The notes under the pieces are model-generated. The model was not told the DNA's origin. It did not search any database and saw nothing but the letters and a program-made list of their open reading frames with translations. DNA of 64,000 nucleotides, from NCBI GenBank assembly GCA_031296915.1, contig JAVDPC010000022.1, positions 1 through 64,000 of the forward strand. Direction: 5' to 3'. Below are positions 1 through 8,511 of this stretch, one piece after another; the stretch's first letter is position 1, and every line of letters begins with the position of its first letter. This DNA comes from Cerasicoccus frondis. Its GTDB lineage: Bacteria > Verrucomicrobiota > Verrucomicrobiia > Opitutales > Cerasicoccaceae. A program made the translations under genes and the position numbers.

Positions 1-100
1 AGGTTCCGGCTCCGTTCGGCCTACGGCCTCTCTACGCCAGAACCTTAACAACCCAACCAACCCAGTAAACAACAACCAGACTAGAATCTTCTCATAACAA
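1..100. other. Non-coding left edge with an inverted repeat
   Basis: No gene is seen here. Positions 2-47 can fold into an imperfect hairpin: GGTTCCGGC at the left pairs with GCCAGAACC at the right, and an inner CGGCC/GGCCT pair lies between them. It could be a terminator or the relic of an insertion-sequence end. It sits directly before a decayed transposase gene. Confidence 0.3.
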
Positions 101-754
101 GTGGGCCAAAAAGGGGGACTCAGCCAGCTGCACGGCGCGGACATTAAGCAAATCGAGCAAGTCAGCATCGACATGAGCGCCACTTACGCCAAGGCCCAGA
201 TCGTCTGGGACCGCTTCCATGTGATGAAAAACGTTGGCGCGGCAGCCGACGAGGTGCGCCAGCGTGAGCACCGCCGTCTGCTGGCCCACGACGACGCCCG
301 CCTGCGGCGCACCATGCGGCTGTGGCGCCACCATCCTGACTCACTTAGCCAGGAGCAAACTGCTCACCTGGACAACCTCAAGAACGCCAACTTGCTCACC
401 GCCAAAGCCTACCAAATGAGGCTCACCCTGTGCGATATCTATGAGCTGCCCGACCCAGCGCTTATGCGCCGCAAGCTCATGGTCTGGAGCCGCTGGGTCA
501 TGCAATGGGTCCGCCGACATGACGACGTCCTGGCTCCAATGAAACGAGCCGCAATGAGCATCCGCAAGCACCTCGAGGGCATCATCGCCTTCGCCCACGG
601 CAGGCTCTCCAATACCTACATGGAAGCCGTCAACAGCGTCTTCTCCGCTGTCAAAAGAAGAGCCAGAGGCTACAGAACCACCAAGAATCTGATCAACATC
701 CTATACTTTACTGCGGCCAAGCTAGAGATCCCGATGCAAAGAGTACCACGGTAA
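101..754 (+). pseudogene. ISL3-family transposase, C-terminal fragment
   Basis: These 217 residues match the C-terminal half of ISL3-family DDE transposases. The signature IVWDRFHVMKN lies near residue 35, and the family-typical SNTYMEAVNSVFSAVKRRARG segment lies near residues 170-195. Full ISL3 transposases are about 400 residues or more, so the zinc-binding and first catalytic parts are missing. The frame opens only at a GTG directly after unrelated sequence, which points to a truncated, inactive copy. It lies outside the island, just left of the ssrA-derived repeat. Confidence 0.75.
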
Positions 755-774
755 ATAGCGAGGACCCCTAAAAG

Positions 775-819
775 TCCCGTAAGTCGTTGATTAAAATGGT
801 GGAGGTGGCGGGAGTCGAA
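775..819 (-). repeat. Candidate attachment site (left copy), ssrA 3' end
   Basis: This 45-bp stretch recurs at 33251-33295 with only a two-base difference (positions 793-794). Read on the minus strand its core is the CCCGCCACCTCCACCA end typical of tmRNA. Here the tmRNA match stops after GTCGAA, so this is only the tail of the gene. A tmRNA 3' end is a common integration target for tyrosine-recombinase elements. Together the two copies bracket about 32.5 kb of rhs and helicase genes. Confidence 0.65.
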
Positions 820-1018
820 ATCGGTTTAGCGATTTCCATAAACCACTCAAATCGAGCACATTACGCTGATTAAAAGCACTTTACAAAAATCAACCTTTTG
901 CGCCGAGATGCATTATCCTGCATATGATGGATCTCATTTTGGCAGGAATCTGACAGGAATTTATAATCGCTTAAAGTTAGATCATCGTCCGCAGAAAATT
1001 CAATCTGCCAACAAAAGT
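820..1018. other. Non-coding stretch beside the attachment repeat
   Basis: No gene is recognised. The motif CAGGAAT occurs twice near 945-960. Similar ACAGGAAT motifs occur twice at 33226-33246 beside the right copy of the repeat. They could be integrase arm sites, but that is only a guess. Confidence 0.3.
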
Positions 1019-1093
1019 CCTCGCGTCGCCTCGTTCTTGTAAATCACCACGAGTTTTTGCGAAGCCCGGGTAACCGCGACGAAGACGCGTTTA
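1019..1093 (-). pseudogene. Fragment of a second UvrD-like helicase gene (3' end)
   Basis: Read on the minus strand this encodes KRVFVAVTRASQKLVVIYKN, the same motif-VI peptide found at the C-terminus of the helicase gene at 28416-30422. The nucleotide sequences differ at several positions, mostly silently, so this is a diverged paralogous copy and not a recent duplicate. It is cut off at GTTTAGTG, where an rhs fragment begins. The scrap shows that a related helicase gene once stood at the left end of the island. Confidence 0.6.
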
Positions 1094-1243
1094 GTGCCGC
1101 TTTTTCACCGTCTCCACGGAATCACGCCACTCCGTGATCACCTCATACAGGCCGCCGCCAATGTAGAGCGTCTCGTCCGTATTATCCACCGATCGATACA
1201 GGTACTGGCGCACCCGCTGACGGTCCGCCCCGTAGTCAAACGA
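1094..1243 (-). pseudogene. rhs core fragment
   Basis: About 150 bp nearly identical to positions 10700-10850 of the large rhs gene. It covers the end of the YD-repeat region and the GGLYEVITEWRDSVETVKKR stretch. It is joined on one side to the helicase fragment and on the other to unrelated DNA, with no open frame of its own. It is debris of an rhs copy. Confidence 0.75.
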
Positions 1244-1540
1244 GAGTTAGAAAATGATTTTCAATGGACGACTAAGTTTATCCGGAGTAATACTACAAGA
1301 TTACAAAAACATAGCCGACTCAGTCGCGCACTCTAGCCTGCTAAAGCACGCTGCGCATGCTCCAACGAATAGCACCGCCGAGGTTCGCAGGCGAACTCAC
1401 TGGATGGGGAGGGACCGCGTGATGGGGCGTTTGGAGATAGGCCCTATGTCGTAATGCACTTCCTCTTGGGCTAAGAAGCTGAGTCGCGCGCTACTAATTA
1501 TTGGTGCCAAGCGCGCTAGGGTTCTGCCGTTTGTGATCTC
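1244..1540. other. Non-coding gap between rhs debris and the last immunity gene
   Basis: Nothing recognisable is seen. Short frames on the plus strand here (1254-1454) read through the rhs fragment boundary and have no plausible start signal. Confidence 0.3.
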
Positions 1541-1969
1541 CTACAAACTTGGATAGTTGTAGATAACGACAACGTCAGATGCCTTAAGCTGATAGTTCAA
1601 CCATTCTTCGCTAAGTCTCGCGATCCGTTTTGAGTGCACGGACTTATAGGTAAAGATGGTGATGCCATACTCATCACCGATTCCTCTACTTCCAGTTGCT
1701 AAATCTCTCACTAAATCACCGACAGAAACACCGACTAGTCTAATCTCATAGTCTTCTTTGGAACCATGAAAAACGGGCTTCATCGAGGTAAAATCGATTA
1801 AGAAAGAATCAGCAGCATAGAGCTGCTTCAAGGTCTCTTGCGACACGACCAAACGTCGAAGATCCACCGAAGAACTGTGAACAGCACCTCGATCAATCGA
1901 TATTGTATCTTCCGCCGAAACAACACTCAGCGTGATAAAACACAGAAAGTATATTCTTAAAAATCTCAT
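1541..1969 (-). CDS. Putative secreted immunity protein of the HExxH toxin cassette
   Basis: 142 residues. The N-terminus has a clear signal peptide: a basic MRFLR start, a hydrophobic IYFLCFITLSVVS stretch and likely cleavage after SA. The family is not recognised. It begins 13 bp downstream of the orphan rhs tip at 1983-2675, in the position where every other cassette of this locus keeps a unique small gene, so it is inferred to protect against that tip. Export to the periplasm would suit a toxin that acts outside the cytoplasm. An ordinary secreted protein of unknown role is the alternative. Confidence 0.5.
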   Translation of the reverse strand: MRFLRIYFLCFITLSVVSAEDTISIDRGAVHSSSVDLRRLVVSQETLKQLYAADSFLIDFTSMKPVFHGSKEDYEIRLVGVSVGDLVRDLATGSRGIGDEYGITIFTYKSVHSKRIARLSEEWLNYQLKASDVVVIYNYPSL

Positions 1970-1982
1970 TACTGATTGTTCC

Positions 1983-2675
1983 TTATAAAGCCCTCAGCTC
2001 GTTTGAAGTATTCGGGTCAACACTGGGGACTGGTAGATTTCCGTAGTGAGTTCTAGCAGGTAAGCCTAATGCTGGCCTTATATAACTATTCTCGGCGACT
2101 CCGACATTAACGAAGTCACTCTTAGGGAAACCCATGTTAGTAAAATTCAAGAATCGATGCCCAAGTTCATGGGCAATAACATTAGCCCCCGAACCAATCT
2201 GAGCACGGGCAGCACTTAAAGATATTCCCCATTCAGAAGCAGCGGTGCCCAGAGCGGAGTTACTAACAAACGATGCCTCGTCTAGATTTAGACTAATGAA
2301 GTTATCAAACTGATTGGGTATACCCTGAGTGTGTATAACTCCAATGCCCTCTGAATGAAACGCATTGACGAAAGCTCCTCCCAAACGACCAGCGCCTGCC
2401 AGCTCGGCCATCGCACTATCAAAGTTTGCTAGCTGCGCAGCTGTTGGTTCATAAGAAACTAATAATCCGTCTTCATTGAACGTGTAGAACTCTGGGCGTT
2501 GAACCTTCTGCGCTCTACCACTCGCCACCTGATCAAACAGATATCCGAACGCCGCTGAGTAAGCCCCGTTGGCAAACTTGCCTCCTGCGATAACTGATGC
2601 GGTTCCTCCTACCATAGATGCGGCTGTTGTTTGCAGCTCAACATCGCCAAAGGTAGTGTCCAGTTTCTTTCGCAT
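1983..2675 (-). CDS. Orphan rhs C-terminal toxin tip with HExxH metallopeptidase motif
   Basis: 230 residues. Residues 8-50 repeat the end of the conserved rhs pre-toxin region found in the big protein, finishing at the shared AFGYLF boundary. The rest is unique. Residues about 166-178 read NVIAHELGHRFLN, the HExxH zinc-binding motif of metallopeptidases. There is no signal peptide, no RHS barrel and no export part, so it could be made only as a silent cassette or after recombination onto the full rhs gene. The ATG at 2675 lies close to the point where core homology starts. Peptidase activity is inferred from the motif alone. Confidence 0.6.
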   Translation of the reverse strand: MRKKLDTTFGDVELQTTAASMVGGTASVIAGGKFANGAYSAAFGYLFDQVASGRAQKVQRPEFYTFNEDGLLVSYEPTAAQLANFDSAMAELAGAGRLGGAFVNAFHSEGIGVIHTQGIPNQFDNFISLNLDEASFVSNSALGTAASEWGISLSAARAQIGSGANVIAHELGHRFLNFTNMGFPKSDFVNVGVAENSYIRPALGLPARTHYGNLPVPSVDPNTSNELRAL

Positions 2676-2737
2676 TTTGTTTTACGGTTCCTCATAAGGT
2701 CTAGTTTTTTGCGTTGGTGAGGAGAGCCGTTCGGGCC

Positions 2738-2908
2738 GTTGAGTTGAGCCGGATCGGCAACTCTGCTTATAATGCAAATCATCAGGCGCCAACAAGCACA
2801 GCATATACTGGTTCATTCGCTGAGAAGCTACACATTGCGCAATATTTCAAAGAAATTTGGCATGATGGCAAACGTCCTGCCTATGGTTGGCTTGTAGCGG
2901 TTCTGACT
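2738..2908 (-). repeat. Cassette-end repeat R, copy 1
   Basis: Homologous to 5741-5914, with its right-hand part also at 8604-8708 and 33121-33208. It directly follows the stop codon of the immunity gene at 2907. Other copies carry a perfect hairpin, GGCACGA-loop-TCGTGCC. In this copy two bases have changed and the stem is broken. It marks the 3' boundary of a toxin-immunity cassette. Confidence 0.7.
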
Positions 2909-3497
2909 ACTTCATCAGAAAAGACTCTATAAGATCTTTTTGTTTCATAAGTTGTTTAGGTATGGATATATAGTAACCCCCATTATCAAATACCACTCTT
3001 CCACTGTAGATAGCGAGCTCAGGCCTTAAAAATGGAATCATGCCCTTAATACGCAATTTATCAAATCCAAAAATCGTCTCACCTACTGCTACAACGTCTA
3101 GTTTCTGGATTAACTCTTTAAATGCAACCTCACACTCAGCCGACTGGTTAAATCGATAGAAATCACTTCTGCACTTAAAATCGGAATATAAATCAAGCCC
3201 CGAAACAATGATCAATTCGACGAATGACAACCAATCCTCATAACTTAGATATATATCCTTAGGATATATTATTAATACATCTGATTTCCCTTCGTTACAA
3301 AATCCATGGATCACTTCACACCTCAGCAGACGATGAGCTTCATTGAATAGCCCCCAGTAGTCATGAACAAAATCGTCTTCAACGTCAGTTGTTGATGAAT
3401 AACCAATTCTATTAAAATGTAACCCTATAGACTGCATGAATGTATCGAGCAACTCCCAAAAACCGTCTTTCAAAATAAATACTGGTAACGTTGCCAT
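2907..3497 (-). CDS. Putative immunity protein of rhs cassette 3
   Basis: 196 residues, acidic and rich in aromatic residues, with no signal peptide or membrane segment. The family is not recognised. It starts 12 bp downstream of the rhs cassette at 3510-5303 and ends at the border of repeat R. That is the slot occupied by a different small gene in each cassette, so a cytoplasmic immunity role is inferred from position. Base composition is lower in GC than the adjoining rhs core, as is common for toxin-tip/immunity pairs. Confidence 0.5.
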   Translation of the reverse strand: MATLPVFILKDGFWELLDTFMQSIGLHFNRIGYSSTTDVEDDFVHDYWGLFNEAHRLLRCEVIHGFCNEGKSDVLIIYPKDIYLSYEDWLSFVELIIVSGLDLYSDFKCRSDFYRFNQSAECEVAFKELIQKLDVVAVGETIFGFDKLRIKGMIPFLRPELAIYSGRVVFDNGGYYISIPKQLMKQKDLIESFLMK

Positions 3498-3509
3498 AAT
3501 AAAAAGTGC

Positions 3510-5303
3510 TTAGAATCCTAATAACCCTTTCCTCAATCCCCCACACATGCCAGTAAAACAATTTCTAGCACCATATCCAATAGCTGTCGCGGCGACTGGA
3601 AAGAAAATCGGTATTCCTGTTAAACTAAAAGTCGTAGCACTCATATTTTCTCCGAACATAAAAGCACTAGAAACAGGCCCGAAACCACCATGACGATACA
3701 CAGTTGAAGAGTTTCGAGTAACTGACCAGAAGAAGTGCGGTGTCATTCTGCTCGAGAACCCTGCCATCTCAACATGAAGTCCCATAGTCGGACCACCAGC
3801 AGCTCCCCACACTATAGTTCCCCCTGCGAGAGTTGCTGCGACTCCAGAAACCGCCATTGAACCTCGAGTTCCATAATAAACCCAACCATCGCTATTTTCA
3901 GTTTGCCCCAAAACGCTACCTTCATAGGAGTCGGAAGACAATTCCATCGATGCCTCTACTAACTCAGGATTTCCGGTTACTTTACCAACCAGCGCACCAA
4001 CACCAGCGCCCATAGTATCTGTTATTGAGATTGAGGTCTCATAAAACGAGCCCTCAGAGTTAAAAGGATTAAGCTCACTAGCTAACTCACGCCAAAAACC
4101 TCTATACTGATCACTCGCCGCCTGATTAAATAAATACCCAAACGCCGCTGAGTAAGCCCCATTGGCAAATTTCCCACCTGCGATAACTGATGCGGTTCCT
4201 CCGACCATGGATGCTGCTGTTGTTTGCAGTGCAAGATCGCCAAAACTGCTTCCTACGTCAATGCCCGATATCCCGGGAGAGGCTCCAGCGGTCACGGCGC
4301 TGGCGAACATGCCTTGCAGGAAATCACCGCCAGTAAACACTTGCTGGGTGCCGCCGATGACGCCATGGGCGACCATCTTGACCGCCAATTCACCCACTTC
4401 GGCTCCACTGTCGTAGCCTGGGACGACATCACCATCGGCTAGAGTTCCCCCTACGACCCAGAAGGCCGCAGCGAAAGCGCCTCCCATAATCGCCCCGCGC
4501 ACTCCATCATTCACGCCTCCAGCCGCAATTCCTCCCGCAACTGTACCAACAAAGCTGGTCTGAGCGGTGCCCAAGGTCGCCCCTGCAGCCGTCAGCGCAT
4601 AGGGCGCCGCATAGAACACAACGACAGCGACCGCAATCCCCACCACGGTGCGCCAGTTGTCCGAGACCCAGTTGCCCACGCTGCTGAAGAAGTCCCCAAT
4701 GGCGTCGAAGATGCCGTCCAGGAAGTAGCCGCTCGGGTCCGTGTAAGAGAGCGGATTGTTCAGCACGTAGCTGTAACGGTTGAAGCTCTGCAGATTGCTC
4801 GGGAACTGGATGAACGGGTCTGCGCTGATGAAGCGGCCCACCTCCGCATCGTATAGGCGCCCGTTCATGTGCACGATTTCAAATTCGTCGAGGTTCTCGT
4901 GCCCGGTGTAGCCAATCGAGTAATCGTGCTCCTGCTGCGCCAGCCACGCATAGGAACCGGTCTGCGTCTGGGCGTCAAAGTCGTAGCCCCAGGTTTCCAC
5001 GTCACGCTGGCGGCCCCAGGCGTCGTAGCTGTTGTGCCGCACGTTCTGCGCGTCGCCATTGCCGTCCAGCGCAATCACGCTGGCTGTGATCGCCGACAAC
5101 GAGCCCTGGTGATCATAATGCAGGTACTCCAGCGTTTCGGCATCGACGACGCCGTCGTTCTCGCTGTCCTCCTCCACAAAGACCGCGACCGCCCCCACCG
5201 GCGTGCTGATGTAGTGCCGCTTTTTCACCGTCTCCACCAAGTCGCGCCACTCCGTGATCACCTCATACAGGCCGCCCCCGCTGCGTGCTCGCAACCGTCC
5301 CAT
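3510..5303 (-). CDS. Displaced rhs cassette 3: RHS core end plus toxin tip
   Basis: 597 residues. Residues about 10-390 are nearly identical to the C-terminal core of the 3589-aa RHS protein. They include the IGYTGHENLDEFEIVHMNGR and NRYSYVLNNPLSYTDPSGYF segments, a glycine-rich hydrophobic stretch and the AFGYLFNQ boundary. After residue about 393 the sequence is unique. This tip is rich in Gly and aromatic residues with several hydrophobic segments near the end (IPIFFPVAATAIGYGA), so it might act on membranes; no known toxin motif is seen. The 5' end is an out-of-frame fusion to a 46-bp piece of the middle of the big rhs gene. The cassette has no signal peptide or convincing start region and is probably silent. 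Confidence 0.7.
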   Translation of the reverse strand: MGRLRARSGGGLYEVITEWRDLVETVKKRHYISTPVGAVAVFVEEDSENDGVVDAETLEYLHYDHQGSLSAITASVIALDGNGDAQNVRHNSYDAWGRQRDVETWGYDFDAQTQTGSYAWLAQQEHDYSIGYTGHENLDEFEIVHMNGRLYDAEVGRFISADPFIQFPSNLQSFNRYSYVLNNPLSYTDPSGYFLDGIFDAIGDFFSSVGNWVSDNWRTVVGIAVAVVVFYAAPYALTAAGATLGTAQTSFVGTVAGGIAAGGVNDGVRGAIMGGAFAAAFWVVGGTLADGDVVPGYDSGAEVGELAVKMVAHGVIGGTQQVFTGGDFLQGMFASAVTAGASPGISGIDVGSSFGDLALQTTAASMVGGTASVIAGGKFANGAYSAAFGYLFNQAASDQYRGFWRELASELNPFNSEGSFYETSISITDTMGAGVGALVGKVTGNPELVEASMELSSDSYEGSVLGQTENSDGWVYYGTRGSMAVSGVAATLAGGTIVWGAAGGPTMGLHVEMAGFSSRMTPHFFWSVTRNSSTVYRHGGFGPVSSAFMFGENMSATTFSLTGIPIFFPVAATAIGYGARNCFTGMCGGLRKGLLGF

Positions 5304-5328
5304 CCGCCGAAGTTACGCTGATCAGGCG
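5304..5328 (-). other. Transplanted rhs mid-gene piece upstream of cassette 3
   Basis: About 46 bp around 5279-5325 match positions 12538-12583 inside the big rhs gene. There the sequence codes for the end of the TVASTQRLRA stretch. Here it is fused directly to the core at GGLYEV, in the wrong frame. The same piece stands before cassette 2 (about 7930-7976) with a slightly different joint. Confidence 0.6.
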
Positions 5329-5450
5329 ATTCCTGCCCGAGGATCTAACGATTCCTCGCCGAGGAACCGACAACTCCTCGCCGAGGAACTGACAACTCCT
5401 AACCGAGGAACTGGTACTTCCTCGCCGAGGAATTGACAATGTTCTGCCTG
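5329..5450. repeat. Palindromic tandem array P, copy 1
   Basis: Five near-palindromic units of the type TCCTCGCCGAGGA, separated by about 9-10 bp (AACTGACAAC type), give a period of about 22 bp. The units vary at the centre (CG, AA or GC before CCGAGG). Related arrays stand at 7987-8063 and 32964-33088, each next to a broken rhs core end. Nothing resembling cas genes is present. Confidence 0.75.
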
Positions 5451-5740
5451 AATAGCCCTCTTCCAGTTGGTGGGGGTCACTTAAGCGAATCAGGAAATTT
5501 CAAAGAGCCATTGCCATAGCGACCAACTCCTGCTGTCAATAGGCCAAGACATAGCAATGAGTAGTCGCATCCATACCTATTATTCAAACCAACTCGTGGG
5601 CTGAAACAAGCAAGAGCGAGTTGATCGGTTACCGGGGAACAGGCGGTCGGAGGCGGGCAAGCCGTTTGGGTGTTCAGTCGGAGTAAGCGGGTTTTGAGGG
5701 TTTACACAAGTGAAGTTGACTGCCAGATGAAGCGCTTTCC
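5451..5740. other. Spacer between array P and repeat R
   Basis: No gene is recognised. The first 40 bp after the array (TGTTCTGCCTGAATAGCCCT onward) are shared with the spacer at 8053-8095. An 80-codon minus-strand frame (5580-5822) runs into repeat R and is judged spurious. Confidence 0.3.
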
Positions 5741-5914
5741 ATGCCGTTGAGTTGAGCCGCATCGGCAGTTCTGCTGGAAGCAAATCATCAAGTATCAATA
5801 AGCACAGCATAAATTGGTTCATTCGCTGAGAAGCTACACATTGCGCAATATTTCAAAGAAATTTGGCACGATGGCAAACGTCGTGCCTATGGTTGGCTTG
5901 TAGCGGTTCTGACT
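5741..5914 (-). repeat. Cassette-end repeat R, copy 2
   Basis: Homologous to copy 1 along about 170 bp. The right-hand 100 bp contain the perfect inverted repeat GGCACGA / TCGTGCC around a 9-base loop (about 5867-5889) and an ATTTC/GAAAT pair. It abuts the stop codon of the membrane protein gene at 5915. Confidence 0.7.
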
Positions 5915-6175
5915 TTAAAGATAGCGAACACTCAGAGCATTGAGAATAATATACACCGCTATCAAAAAGCCCTTCATATAGACTCTTTTGTGATTTCTAA
6001 CTTTTACGCATTCCGGAATACTAAACCATATTTGTTTGATTGCACCATATAAAATGCAAGACAAGCCAACACTAACTCCCCAATAATCACCCCATGGCCC
6101 CATATAAGGCCAAATCAATAGCAAAAATATGAAGAATTTAAGATATTTTTTATCTTTATTGCTAAGCATCAACAA
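5915..6175 (-). CDS. Putative integral-membrane immunity protein of rhs cassette 2
   Basis: 86 residues with probably three membrane helices: KFFIFLLLIWPYMGPW, a central VSVGLSCILYGAI stretch and a final LIAVYIILNAL. The family is not recognised. It lies 27 bp downstream of the rhs cassette at 6203-7927 and stops exactly at repeat R. From position it is inferred to neutralise that cassette's tip. A membrane location would fit a toxin that crosses or damages the inner membrane. Confidence 0.5.
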   Translation of the reverse strand: MLMLSNKDKKYLKFFIFLLLIWPYMGPWGDYWGVSVGLSCILYGAIKQIWFSIPECVKVRNHKRVYMKGFLIAVYIILNALSVRYL

Positions 6176-6202
6176 TAGCGATTCCAGGTTTTGAAAGTTT
6201 AT

Positions 6203-7927
6203 CTAGTCCTTATTTACTACTGAGTGTGTGTAAGAAGCATTAAGGCCGTATCCCCAACCAAGTGTCAAACTTAACCCATTAGGGTTTCCCCAGCGATCAA
6301 GTCCCATTGAAAGACTTCCACCAACAGTACCATTACCGCCGGTAAGAGAAATTGCATGCACGCTTTGGTATTTCGGACCTGTGTTTCCTAAAAACATACC
6401 TCTTAAGTCAAACTTAACTCCAGCAGATGCACCAATTGATGTAGAAGCTGTGCCCACTCCCAAATCGCCATCAAGACCACTTTCAAGCTTTGATGATGCC
6501 GATGCCTTTACACCTATCGTAGCTTTCGGTTTGTATGGATGCAGCACCCCACCAGAGACAGTTCCGCTTAGTGAAACATTATCCCTCAGACCACCATAAG
6601 ATGCCCCTAAGACTTCACCTGTGTCAGATTCCAAAACGATATCAGATAGCTCTGCGAGCCCCGTCCAGATCTTAGCTTGGCTCTCTCCAACTCTTTGCCT
6701 AGCTCGTAATCTATGAAGAGCTCTATCTTTAGGATCTTGCTTACGAAAACGATCACGTATATGTCCACCAGTTTGAGATCTACTAGCCACCTCATTAAAA
6801 AGATACCCAAAGGCTGCCGAATAAGCCCCGTTGGCAAACTTGCCTCCTGCGATGACTGATGCGGTTCCTCCTACCATGGTTGCGGCTGTTACTTCTAGCG
6901 CCACACTACCGAACTCGCTGTCAAGTTCAATGCCCGATGCGATGCCCGGAGTAGCCCCTGCCGTCACCGCACTGGCGAACATGCCCTGAAGAAAATCACC
7001 ACCAGCAAACATTTGCTGGGTGCCGCCGATGACGCCATGGGCGACCATCTTGACCGCCAATTCACCGCCTGCTGCCCAACTGTCATAGCCTGGGACGACA
7101 TCACCACCGGCCAAAGATTGTCCTACGCCCCAGAAAGCGACAGCAAAAGCGCCTCCCATAATCGCCCCGCGCACTCCATCATTCACGCCCCCGGCGGCGA
7201 CTCCTCCGGCCACGGTTCCCACAAAGCTGGCCTGTGTCCCAGTGATGCCCACACCTGCCAGCGCATAGGGCGCGGCATAGAACACCACCACCGCGACCGC
7301 AATCCCCACCACGGTGCGCCAGTTTTCCGAGACCCAGTTGCCCACGCTGCTGAAGAAGTCCCCGATGGCGTCGAAGATGCCGTCGAGGAAGTAGCCGCTC
7401 GGGTCCGTGTAGGAGAGCGGGTTGTTCAGCACGTAGCTGTAGCGGTTGAAGCTTTGCAGATTGCTCGGGAACTGGATGAATGGGTCTGCGCTGATGAAGC
7501 GGCCCACCTGCGCATCGTAGAGGCGCCCGTTCATGTGCACGATTTCAAATTCATCGAGATACTCGTGCCCGGTGTAGCCAATCGAGTAATCGTGCTCCTG
7601 CTCCTCCAACCACGCGTAGGAACCGGTCTGCGTCTGGGCGTCAAAGTCGTAGCCCCAGGTGTCCACGTCACGCTGGCGGCCCCAGGTGTTGTGCCGCACG
7701 TTCTGCGCGTCGCCATTGCCGTCCAGCGCAATCACGCTCGCCGTGATCGCCGACAACGAGCCCTGGTGATCATAATGCAGGTACTCCAGCGTTTCGCTAT
7801 CGACGACGCCGTCGTTCTCACTGTCCTCCTCCACAAAGACCGCCACCGCCCCCACCGGCGTGCTGATGTAGTGCCGCTTTTTCACCGTCTCCACGGAATC
7901 ACGCCACTCCGTGATCACCTCATACAA
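6203..7927 (-). CDS. Displaced rhs cassette 2: RHS core end plus glycine-rich tip
   Basis: 574 residues. Residues 1 to about 375 are the same RHS core and pre-toxin region as in the large protein, ending at AFGYLFNE. Compared with the other copies it lacks a few codons near NVRHNTWGRQ, where SYDA is deleted in frame. The unique tip (about 380-574) starts with a basic, Arg-rich segment. It continues as a Gly/Ser-rich sequence that alternates like a beta-structure (TIGVKASASSKLESGL, GGNGTVGGSLSMGLDRWG), so it may be a porin-like or beta-sheet domain. No catalytic motif is visible. The first methionine is an accident of the joint, and the natural upstream part of rhs is absent. Confidence 0.7.
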   Translation of the reverse strand: MYEVITEWRDSVETVKKRHYISTPVGAVAVFVEEDSENDGVVDSETLEYLHYDHQGSLSAITASVIALDGNGDAQNVRHNTWGRQRDVDTWGYDFDAQTQTGSYAWLEEQEHDYSIGYTGHEYLDEFEIVHMNGRLYDAQVGRFISADPFIQFPSNLQSFNRYSYVLNNPLSYTDPSGYFLDGIFDAIGDFFSSVGNWVSENWRTVVGIAVAVVVFYAAPYALAGVGITGTQASFVGTVAGGVAAGGVNDGVRGAIMGGAFAVAFWGVGQSLAGGDVVPGYDSWAAGGELAVKMVAHGVIGGTQQMFAGGDFLQGMFASAVTAGATPGIASGIELDSEFGSVALEVTAATMVGGTASVIAGGKFANGAYSAAFGYLFNEVASRSQTGGHIRDRFRKQDPKDRALHRLRARQRVGESQAKIWTGLAELSDIVLESDTGEVLGASYGGLRDNVSLSGTVSGGVLHPYKPKATIGVKASASSKLESGLDGDLGVGTASTSIGASAGVKFDLRGMFLGNTGPKYQSVHAISLTGGNGTVGGSLSMGLDRWGNPNGLSLTLGWGYGLNASYTHSVVNKD

Positions 7928-7986
7928 CCCGCAACCGCTGCGTGCTCGCCACCGTCCCGTCCGCCGAAGTTACGCTGATCAGGCGA

Positions 7987-8063
7987 TTCCTGCCCGAGGA
8001 TCTAACGATTCCTCGCCGAGGAACTGACAACTCCTAACCGAGGAATTGACAATGTTCTGCCTG
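7987..8063. repeat. Palindromic tandem array P, copy 2
   Basis: Three units of the same near-palindrome (TCCTCGCCGAGGA type) at a period of about 22 bp, with flanks shared with copy 1. It stands upstream of displaced cassette 2, after the 46-bp rhs mid-gene piece. Confidence 0.7.
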
Positions 8064-8511
8064 AATAGCCCTCTTCCAGTTGGTGGTCACTGACAACCGC
8101 AGGGTTATTTTCCTAAAGACCGTAGAGAGTTCTAATCTGCCCAGAAAATCAGACACACTTGACCCGAATGCTTTGCGATAAAACCGAGCCCGCTGCCCCG
8201 GAATGGCCTCACTCCCTAAATTTGTTTCAAACAACAGTTGATTTCAGTCTACGGTTGAGTTGCCTATGGTCTATTCATAGCATGAGTAAGTCGCAGCATT
8301 ACCTAATTCATATAGTCGAGCAACTGGCTCGCAACTGGTTAACCGGGACAGCGTCACGTGGAGGGCAAGGCGTTTGCATGTTCAGTTGGAAGTAGGCGAA
8401 CTTTCCCAGAAAAGCATGTCGTAACGTTTGCCAAAAAAGGCCAATGCCGTTGGTATGGATGACATCCTGCTTGGGCTTATAGCAAGAGATTGCGGCATCT
8501 GTATTAGTGGG
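8064..8511. other. Spacer with no recognised gene
   Basis: About 450 bp between array P and the degenerate repeat R. Short frames exist on both strands (8159-8395, 8308-8535), but none has a start signal or a recognisable product. It may be remains of older cassettes. Confidence 0.3.

Noticed and set aside
5329..5450. CRISPR-like array
   Set aside because: Repeats are regular, but the spacers are only about 9-10 bp and nearly the same in each unit, and no cas gene is present.
5580..5822. 80-codon minus-strand frame
   Set aside because: Runs across the spacer into repeat R, has no start signal, and is not kept in the other R copies.
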